NCBI RefSeq assembly: GCF_001649575.2
Contig: NC_051446.1
Location: 19,880,818-19,944,817 of the forward strand
DNA: 64,000 nt
Reading direction: 5' to 3'
Source of the DNA: Kryptolebias marmoratus
Lineage: Eukaryota > Chordata > Actinopteri > Cyprinodontiformes > Rivulidae
A model generated the notes under the pieces. It did no database searches. It worked only from the letters and a program-made list of their open reading frames with translations, and was not told where the DNA came from. How positions within the stretch are numbered: the first letter of the stretch is position 1; the number at the start of each line of letters is the position of its first letter. The position numbers and the translations under genes were made by a program. Positions 56,801 to 64,000 of this stretch are shown here, in pieces.

Positions 56801-59800
56801 GCTCGCACACGAAAATAAAAATCTCTCCACATTTAGCAAATCTTTATACTCAAGTGGAAAAACACCCGCCCTGATCTGTACAACTGGAATCACAATGTCA
56901 GCCTCACACTTTTTTACAAACACGAAATACAGTAGTTTGTAAAACACGAAACACAATTATCTAATTTAGACAGAAACATATCATAATGTCTCTTCCTTGT
57001 CATTTCAAAGCATTGGCTTTTAAATGACCACACCTATTGGTTAAACTACCAGGTGTGTAAACACTTGTGTGCTTAACTGAAAACCCACCAATGAAGTGTA
57101 AGTACTATATGGATGCAGCATCTGTGCAGGGATGGATTCGGTGCATAAGGAGGCTGCTAGTTGAAGAGATGAAGCCTAGACTAGATTTTGTTTTTTCAGA
57201 GCCCCCAACCCTCCCACTGTAATTGTGTTTGATATAGTTATTTTGTTTGTTTTTTTCCCCCCATTATGTGTCTACATGAATGCTTGCCGAGCTTGCAAGA
57301 GTCAGAGAACTGGAATATATTTTGCTCAGCCTTTCATAACGGCTGACTTGAGTAAATGATGCCGTTTTATAGATGTAGGTCTTTGAACGACCTCAGTTTG
57401 CAGAAACAAGGTTTGATTCTGACAGAACTGATGAGCAGTCGCATAGAAAAACTCCAATGATTCCATAGAAAAACTATTAAGTCAATAAACTTAATTTCTT
57501 CTAACTCAACTCATTCAAAGTGCTATCTACAACAGGTAAGATATTTGATGTTCTTCACCTTTCACAAAACCCCTTTTCAAAAATCTGAATGATTTGTTTA
57601 ACATGGAAACATCACAGGGATTAATCGTTACTGTCCTTGCATGTCTAATAAAAACATAAGGAAACTTGTGTGACAACCAGTTTCAGTAAAAAGCCAACCC
57701 AGCCTTCATGACAACACAGCTTTTGTTTCCTATAAACCTGAAAAAAGTATCTGTCTGTGTCAGCAGTGTAAATAGCAATAATAAGGCTATTTTCCCAGAA
57801 CAATATCATCTGTAGAGCAGGTCTACAGTGAGGTGGAAAGTTCTCCCACCTTTCCACCGGGTCCCTGAGCATGACAATGAAGCGGGCGTCAGGCTGCAGG
57901 GCATGGATGAAGTCCTGGATAAGGAAAGGAGGCTCTCCCTCTGTGGTGTTGTCATAAAAATACACCCAAGCGTTGTTGTCCCACATGGTGGAGGCACTGG
58001 CTTCTCCTGCAAAGCACATCCACAGCTGCTCAAAAGAACATGATATATACACACAGGAGTTGTTGCAAACAAAAACAAAACAAAATACATGTGCAGACAC
58101 ATTTTTGCTGCTCGTGGTGTAGTGTATCCATGACTCAAATTTATGTTTTTGTAGATTTTTACCAAGAAAATTCCAAAGTTGTTGTGGTTTTTTTTGCCCA
58201 CCCTTGGAGAGCCTGGACTGCATCTGGCTGTGTTTATCATAAAAACTCAACCCACTTCACAATTTCAAAGGTTTTCGGGCTTGGCATATGGACCACAGAG
58301 GGAACTATGACTAAAGTGACAGGAGTTTCCATCTTGTTTAACTTCTCGTTGCGAGTTCTGAACAGGTTTTTGTGTAGGCTGGCATCCATGTGAACCAATG
58401 AGAGCCGTTAGTCATGTATAGTAAAACATTTAGGCCATTTGCATACATTTTTCCGACCAAAACTTTGTATTGTCTAACATGTACACCTGACCATATATCT
58501 TAAAATCTGAACCTTAAAAGGTTGTTCAGATCTGTGTGTGAACTGCCTCAATGTGTACTGAAAATGTTTTCATTCAGACCACCTTTGGAGGTGATCCAGA
58601 CCCCTTTGAACCGTCATACGTTTAGTAATCCGAACCCAATCCATCCTGAGCCAAGCTGTAGGTTTTCAGCTCACCTATATTGTACAGCTAAATAAACCAA
58701 CTGAAAGGCATCCATAGACTTGTGATCATTTCACTAAGGGTTACTGATAATACTACAGTAAATTTCCTCCTCAACAATTTACCACCAAGTGTGAACAGAG
58801 GTGTCATAGCTGACCACTTGAAGTCAAATCACTCACAGCGGATTCATAACAACAAACTTTAAAAGTCTGAGTGTTTCTTTTTCTGAAACTCAGGTTTTAC
58901 ACTGTGGAGCATCACCTTTAATTTTGAACATATGTCAGATAAGATCACGTATTTATCACCATTGACAGATTTGATCAAAACTAGCAAACTTAATAATGGA
59001 AATCTGATTAACCTTTGAAGTTGACCTGATTCAAGATGGCTGCCACAATTAATAAACCTTAACAAGCACAAAAATGCTTCAAAAATTCATTTAAAAAAAA
59101 ATTAAGCTGATATTTGGTGTTGTAAGAGCTGTGAGTCATCTTCAACTCATTTTCTGAGCACTAATGCTTTAAGACTTTAGAATTACCTGAGAGTCAACTC
59201 TGCCTGTTAGCAAAATAGCTCATGAACAACTGGACAGATATAGATACAATTCTCAGACAGTAATCACTGGATCCACATTTACATCAGATTAAATTTTGGA
59301 GTCACCTGTATTTAGGATGACCATCACAGCTAATCAACCTTAGCATAAACATGGTGATAACTCCGTCCATCTTACAAATATTGAGCTACAATTTGGTATG
59401 ATAGCTCAGAGTCACCAACACACACTGGAAGTGATAACAGAATATGTTTCATTTCTTTAAGATTTTGACAAATGCCTGAAGCGCCCACTCTTTTTGAAAA
59501 TAATCAATATTAAATCATCTAGTAGGAGAAGTTTGTTTCAGCCTCCTCATACATGCATCTAAACTGAGGCAGCAGCTAACAGCGAGAGCAGATTCTTGCT
59601 ACTCCTGAAACAGGTCTATATAATGACAAATTCACAGCAAAAACACAAACAATAAGACAACAGTAATTGTTTCTTCGATTGTGAAGAAAAAACACTGTAT
59701 TACACATCTACTCAGAAGATGTTTTTCAAACAATTTGAGCCCAGAAACTTTCTCAGGCTGTGCTTAGCTATGATATTCAGGATTCATTAGGCTGTCTGTG

Positions 59801-62800
59801 CCTTCATTATTCGCTTATCTGTGAAGTGAAGCTGTGATGTATTTGGATGAGCCTTATCTTCCTCCCTTCCTATTTTCTGTGATGACAACAGTGAATGCGA
59901 AACAGGATCGCTGCTGACGCCTGAAATGATCCACACTGTGATCAAGTCTATTTAAGGGTCTCCATGTCCATTAAAGGGGCTTGTTTTGCTCCACGGGAGG
60001 AGGCTGGAGCAGGACAAACAAACGAAGGAGCCAGACCGCCGTGTCCCTCTGCTGCTCCGCAGTGGCAGAGACTTGGCAGACAGTTGAAGAGAATCATGGA
60101 GTGAAGATCCTGGCCACAGGCCTGCACCTCGCTGGGTTCTCCCAGGGCATGGTATGAATACTGAGTGGGCTTTTGGCACACACTCCACCTCTGTTACAAT
60201 GATTACTTATTTAAAGAGGAAAACAAAACAGTGCGGCACGCTAAGTTGCGCTCAATGCACTGAGTCCAGCATGAAAAGACGATTGTTTCTCGGTTTTTCT
60301 TTGCAGCTAAGCAGCTTCTTTGAGACAGTGTTTGGGCGATGGGAAAGGACAGAAACAAGTAGACACAGCAAGGCTGGAAACAGGATATGCGGATAGAGGA
60401 AGGAGGTTTGTAAGACCCCTCCACCCCGCTGTGGATATTATTGCTAAGCCTGACACACAAAAACACAATGATTTCTTTATACAGCACTTCAGTGAAGTGG
60501 CTAAGTGAGGCAGAAGAAAGTCCAGTATTATTAAGGTGTTAGAGCCTCTCTTTAGGGCTGAGTCACCAGCACTAAAGAGAAGCATTTAGCCTCCCTCCCT
60601 CGCTGTAGTGAGAGTGGCCGCTCTGTAACACTGCACACAAGGTTACAAGTGAAGTTTCAGGCACCTGTCAAGTCGAATTCAACCAGAAATGCTACCGGCT
60701 GCAGCTTGATCAGGATACAGAACGCTGCCAGGTCACTTTCACACACATATCCTGAAGCTGCAACATGACCTGAGTAACGATCATGAATTAAAGAGCTTGC
60801 ATTCAAGAAATGCATATCACCTGCCGTATTTCATGTCAGAGTCTTAATTTTAGGCAAGGATGTTACACAATGTGTTGTGTTTACACGTATGTGTTGGGGA
60901 CAGTTCTCACCTACTACCACACCAAATTTTAGCTTAATAGTTTAAAATTGTTTTCCACGGTCAGTTGGCTGTGGCAGCCATTTTAAATTAGGTTCAGTAG
61001 ATTTAGATGTACACCCATTGATTACTTTCTGAAAGTTTCATCAAAATCCATTAATTGGTTCGTGAGATATTTTGCTAACAAACAGACCACATTGATTCCA
61101 ATAATTAATGGCAAAGTTTTAAAAACACAGATCTTGCATGTTAATTTTGCCCTCCAGTTGTAAGTTGGAGCTTAGTCTCAGCTACTAACCACACCAAATT
61201 TTAGCCCCGTATCTGTAAAACTGACTAAGGTATAGCTATTTTGTGTTTGCTAAACTTGCTTTGCTGCGGAGGCCATTTTCAATTGGATTGACTCCAAAAG
61301 TTAATGAGTTGTATATGTTCATTTGATGATTACCTCCTGAGAGTTTCATTAAAATGTGTTTAGTGATTTATGAGTTACAGACAAACGAACACACAGACAT
61401 GGACAAAAACATTACCGCTCCACCTTCACCAGCGGGCAATAACCAGCAAGGGGAGTGAAGCAAACTGATGCTTTGACAAAACAGAAATATTCTGCTGAAC
61501 AGGAAATGTATGTCCTACTACAGTTGCCTACAGATCTGATTAGCAACATGTCAGGCAGCGTTCCACGTGTTTGTATCCTGCTCCCTCAGCTCTCCACTGA
61601 CACGTCGATCTTAAGATACTTTTCATGTTATAGACTAGTAGTGTTTCACCGGAGTAGGAAAAAAGCAACTTCCTGTCACATTTTGCAGAGATCAAAGTGA
61701 CGTATAGAGCAATACAAAAAGCAGGATGTCAGAATCTGGGTTACACTTCATCACAAGAGGTAGATTCGTTATTTGATACAAAGAAAGGTCAGCTTGCTTT
61801 GGAACAAGAATGGAGGTTAGTTTTAACTTCATGATTTACATTAAAAATTTACAGCAATCCTCTCATAGATAAATTAAAGGTTTTAAAAAGTTCACTAGTA
61901 ATATCTCCACCACAACACTGTTAGGTAATCCATCATGTTTTAATTATAATCCTTGCACAGTGGCTGTGATTGCATTTGTCCATTTAAACTTATTAGTGAA
62001 TAAAACATGATCCCCTTGAAACTGGCATTTAACTCTTTTTATTCTTTTATGTACTGTTGAATTTGAGACATTTGTTATGGTATAGGTAACGCAAGAAGTT
62101 GTGTTTGTGCGTGTGTGTGTGTGGAAGGTGGTTCTTGCATGTAGAGGTGTAACGGTACGTTCGAGTCATGGTTCAGTATGTACTGTGGTATTAGAGTCAC
62201 AGTTCGGTACGGCTTCAGTACAACAAGAAGGACAAACAAATGCTAAATGCTAGAGGGTTTTTGTTTTAAACAGATTCCCCCAGAAGCAGAGACAGAAAAA
62301 GCAAAGCCCCTTTCTTGGTGGGGAGGGTCTAAGGTAGCAGGCCATGTACAGAAAGGTTGGAAAAAAATCAGTGTTGCGTATAGGTCATCAACTGAGCTGA
62401 TTTCTGAATGTCGGCACTGACCATAGAAAAATTCATATTGGTCGACCTCTACCTTGAAGGGCGTGAAACGCTGCATATACAGTTACAAGTAAAGTTTCAG
62501 GCACCTGTCAAGCCATTGGTACATTTTTATAAATACAACACAATCTGGTAAACATGGGACGGCAAGTACATTAAAAAATAAATATGGAAACCATTATTAT
62601 TAATAGCAACGACAGTAGTGAAAATAAAGCTAAAAGTAGTAATTAACAGCAACAACAGTGATCATAATAAAAGTCATAATGTTTACATTGATAATGATAT
62701 TAACAATAACTAGAAAATCTTTAATTAAAAAGGTTCCAACCAACGCACAAAACCCAGATACAACCCTGCAACAACCCAAGCCAAGAGAGTGCGTAGTGAA

Positions 62801-63330
62801 CCAAGACCAAAGGAAATGTCACTGGTGTGGTTTATAATGAAAACGTGAAAAGCAGGTAAAGAAAATGTGACCCAAACAGCTTCTACTGGCACAGGGAAAC
62901 ATACCATCACTTTTTTTAACCTTCTCAAGCTAACCTTAGTGGTAATTTACTGACTAAGAAATCTATAAACATAGCGTCAGTGTTGAAACTGGTTAAGTAA
63001 GATAACTGTTCTTTTTTTTACTGTCAATTGTTTTTGTGCTTTTAACCTACAACAAATGACATACATTACATACAAACATATCTACAAACTACAAATATAA
63101 GCAGTGCAGTAGATTCCAAGCAAATTATTATAAGTTGATTATTTTATGTTGAATATCTTCCATAAACCTTGTGTTGCATCACTTACCTATAATGATGTTT
63201 GGGTGGCTGGGGGACCCATTGGTGTTTGCAGTGAGGTTGCCCTGGATCTGGTAGGCAGCCTGATCGAACAAGTCGAGGTAGTCTTCCATCGGGTATCGAT
63301 CATGGAAGCCCTCGCTGAGACGAATGATGC
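53635..63330 (-). CDS. chst15: chst15 (partial, last five coding exons): GalNAc 4-sulfate 6-O-sulfotransferase
   Basis: A Golgi type II membrane sulfotransferase that moves sulfate from PAPS to C6 of GalNAc 4-sulfate in chondroitin sulfate A, making the E-type disulfated unit. Coding exons in transcript order: 63187-63330, 57850-58006, 56135-56291, 53923-54070, 53635-53834. They total 806 nt and give the last 268 residues of a protein of about 560. Visible motifs are EASASTMWDNNAW and RFIVMLRDPVERLYSDYLYF, the second being the PAPS 3'-phosphate-binding site (Arg and Ser in RDPVERLYS). The C-terminal SPASNTRRPADKNLGP also matches CHST15. The PAPS 5'-phosphosulfate loop and the membrane anchor lie on exons past 64000, so the gene is cut by the window edge, not broken. 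All five junctions are GT-AG and in frame. cpxm2 lies 12 kb downstream on the same strand, as in mammals. Confidence 0.95.
53923..54070 (-). CDS. chst15: chst15 penultimate coding exon
   Basis: Encodes VRLQVGLYIVYLMDWLTVFS, then REQILVLRLEDHANNRKYTM and HKVFDFLSLG. This is the sulfotransferase segment where the LRLEDHA motif follows the WL-VF helix. Acceptor CCCCAACAG, donor GTAAGT, leaving phase 1. Confidence 0.97.
54071..56134 (-). other. chst15: chst15 intron (2.1 kb)
   Basis: A family C fragment at 54820-54965 and a GC-richer block at about 55670-55860 with no recognised protein similarity. Confidence 0.65.
54820..54965 (+). repeat. dispersed repeat family C, 5' fragment
   Basis: Head GCATTTCTTGAAGGAATTCA and the first CTCAGCTACTACCATATCAA unit only. 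Lies in the chst15 intron between 54071 and 56134. Confidence 0.6.
56135..56291 (-). CDS. chst15: chst15 internal coding exon
   Basis: Encodes LYSDYLYFGIANKSAEDFHE, then KVSESLQLFEGCLTEYTMRS and CVYNTTVNNAMP. The Ser of LYSDY completes the PAPS 3'-phosphate site. Cys residues in LFEGC and RSCVY match CHST15. N-K-S and N-T-T sequons are present. Acceptor GTCTTGCAG, donor GTGAGT. Confidence 0.96.
56292..57849 (-). other. chst15: chst15 intron (1.6 kb)
   Basis: AT-rich with a family A MITE at its acceptor-proximal (in genomic terms, upper) end. Nothing else recognised. Confidence 0.65.
57355..57602. mobile_element. MITE family A copy in chst15 intron
   Basis: Right end GTGCTATCTACAACAGGTAA ... 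TCTGAATGATTTGTTTAA is clear. The left end is decayed (TAGATGTAGGTCTTTGAACG, then ACCTCAGTTTG). It lies about 250 bp from the chst15 exon at 57850-58006. Confidence 0.6.
57850..58006 (-). CDS. chst15: chst15 internal coding exon: 3'-phosphate-binding motif
   Basis: Encodes EASASTMWDNNAWVYFYDNT, then TEGEPPFLIQDFIHALQPDA and RFIVMLRDPVER. RDPVER starts the PAPS 3'-phosphate-binding element. Acceptor TTTGCAG; the donor GTGGGA is suboptimal. It leaves phase 2, so Arg is split with the next exon. Confidence 0.96.
58860..59455 (-). repeat. dispersed repeat family C, reverse orientation, two units
   Basis: Complement of family C: TGATTCAAGATGGCTGCCAC (59028-59047), GTTAGCAAAATAGCTCATGA, GGAGTCACCTGTATTTAGGA and GAGCTACAATTTGGTATGAT. 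Inside the long chst15 intron. Confidence 0.65.
60795..61445 (+). repeat. dispersed repeat family C, near full-length
   Basis: Head GCATTCAAGAAATGCATATC (palindrome shortened), two CTACTACCACACCAAATTTT-type units, and the tail CACCTTCACCAGCGGGCAAT. In the long chst15 intron. Confidence 0.7.
62130..62230. repeat. 'GTAACGGTACG' interspersed repeat fragment
   Basis: GAGGTGTAACGGTACGTTCG, AGTCATGGTTCAGTATGTAC, then GTTCGGTACGGCTTCAGTAC. The recurring CGGTAC/GTACCG-type words match a common fish repeat. Preceded by a short GT run (62105-62122). Confidence 0.45.
63187..63330 (-). CDS. chst15: chst15 internal coding exon (first in window)
   Basis: Encodes GIIRLSEGFHDRYPMEDYLD, then LFDQAAYQIQGNLTANTNGS and PSHPNIIIG. 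DRYP-EDYLDLFD matches CHST15. The stretch QGNLTANTNGSPSHPN is the variable loop of the family and carries an N-L-T sequon. Acceptor CTGTCAG, donor GTAAGT. It needs one base from an exon outside the window. Confidence 0.93.
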   Translation of the reverse strand, partial: ASFVSARASMIDTRWKTTSTCSIRLPTRSRATSLQTPMGPPATQTSL

Positions 63331-64000
63331 CTGACAGAGCAACAGGACAGCAAAGATTAATTCATATGGACAAGTATCGTTAGAGTTGTTTAGGTTTTTA
63401 GATTGAAAATTGCTGTGATAAACATTGCTTTGCATGCAAATATATATACCCCAATGAATGTGCATTTGTTAAAAGGATAGTCTGGTCATTTTTTTAGGTG
63501 ATGCTCTGTCAAATAGTCGTCAGATAGAACCTTATTAGCCGTGACATCAGTCACAGAACAGAGTACAAACAGAAACAAAGGCCTGTTTCATATTGTTTTT
63601 CTAGCCTATAAAACAATTCTTTTTCAACAATGTCATACTGGTATGAGAGACAGACACGTTAGCTAAAATTAAACTTCCACACTTTTGCATGACACCGTTT
63701 GTTTAGCTTGTCACTCTTTAGCTAATGTAGAGTTCTTTCATATTGTTGTGTCATTATTTCTCAATACTCAGTGATGTATGACTGATGTCACGGTCGATAA
63801 GGTACTAATTAGGGACAACTATTTGACAAAGTATCACTTCAAAACTGACCAGACTCTCTTTACGCTTTTTCGACTTGTGGCAAATAGTACTTCACTGTTG
63901 TCCTGAGTGCAATGTGACCTGAAGAAATCTAAGTTCAAAACCGGACCAAATTAATCAAAAAAACAATCTTTTTAACTTTAGCGTTTTCATTTGAAAGCCT
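63331..64000 (-). other. chst15: chst15 intron, cut by window edge
   Basis: Mostly the family B MITE (63473-63860). No exon found before the end of the window. Confidence 0.65.
63473..63860. mobile_element. MITE family B copy in chst15 intron
   Basis: Left end TTAAAAGGATAGTCTGGTCA, then GGTGATGCTCTGTCAAATAG. The right end is its inverse complement (ACTATTTGACAAAGTATCAC, then TGACCAGACTC). The internal segment TTTTGCATGACACCGTTTGT matches the nested copy near 22676. The TTAA-type flank suggests a piggyBac- or Kolobok-like origin. Confidence 0.65.

Larger units (their letters stand above)
58007..63186 (-). other. chst15: chst15 intron (5.2 kb)
   Basis: Holds a reversed and a forward family C repeat facing each other (58860-59455 and 60795-61445) around a GC-richer, non-repetitive block at about 59975-60190, plus the GGTACG repeat near 62130. 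No extra exon is needed, because the flanking exons join in phase. Confidence 0.65.

Noticed and set aside
57645..58250. 201-codon open frame, minus strand
   Set aside because: Only 57850-58006 is the chst15 exon. The rest is intron read through its acceptor and donor.

Overview
The window is vertebrate nuclear DNA, almost certainly from a ray-finned (teleost) fish. It is AT-rich and intron-rich, with GT-AG introns. It is littered with fish-type interspersed repeats: a decayed Tc1-like transposon, LINE 3' ends, TTAA-flanked inverted-repeat elements, and a roughly 600-700 bp family headed by a short palindrome. I see no prokaryotic feature, CRISPR array, rRNA or tRNA. The species cannot be named from the sequence alone.

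Two protein genes are supported, both on the minus strand. (1) cpxm2, carboxypeptidase X (M14 family) member 2, occupies 41569 down to 10265. I could place all 14 coding exons with intact splice sites and a continuous frame. They give a 747-residue secreted protein: signal peptide, basic Lys-rich linker, discoidin (F5/8C) domain, M14 N/E carboxypeptidase-like domain and transthyretin-like domain. The zinc, substrate and catalytic positions are altered as in other CPX proteins, so it is a predicted pseudoenzyme. (2) The last five coding exons of chst15 (N-acetylgalactosamine 4-sulfate 6-O-sulfotransferase) lie between 63330 and 53635. They hold the 3'-phosphate-binding part of the sulfotransferase fold and the C-terminus. 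The upstream exons lie beyond base 64000. CPXM2 and CHST15 are also neighbours on the same strand in human 10q26, so this is conserved synteny. Both are secretory-pathway or extracellular-matrix genes, but nothing in the sequence shows a shared pathway.

Layout: 1-10264 is intergenic DNA downstream of cpxm2, with a decayed Tc1-like transposase (about 4330-4960), a LINE 3' remnant (about 9289-9622) and the cpxm2 3' UTR. 10265-41569 is cpxm2, with large repeat-filled introns. 41570-53634 is the cpxm2 5' leader and probable promoter, then a repeat-rich spacer of about 12 kb, ending in the chst15 3' UTR with a long AC/GT microsatellite. 53635-64000 is the 3' half of chst15.

The most interesting non-coding observations are: a 24-codon upstream ORF in the cpxm2 leader that carries a (CAG)8 tract read as polyalanine; a fold-back element nested inside another inverted-repeat element within a cpxm2 intron; a dispersed repeat family that carries YY1-like motifs; and a few GC-richer, non-repetitive blocks that could be conserved enhancers. 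I found no clearly new biological system.
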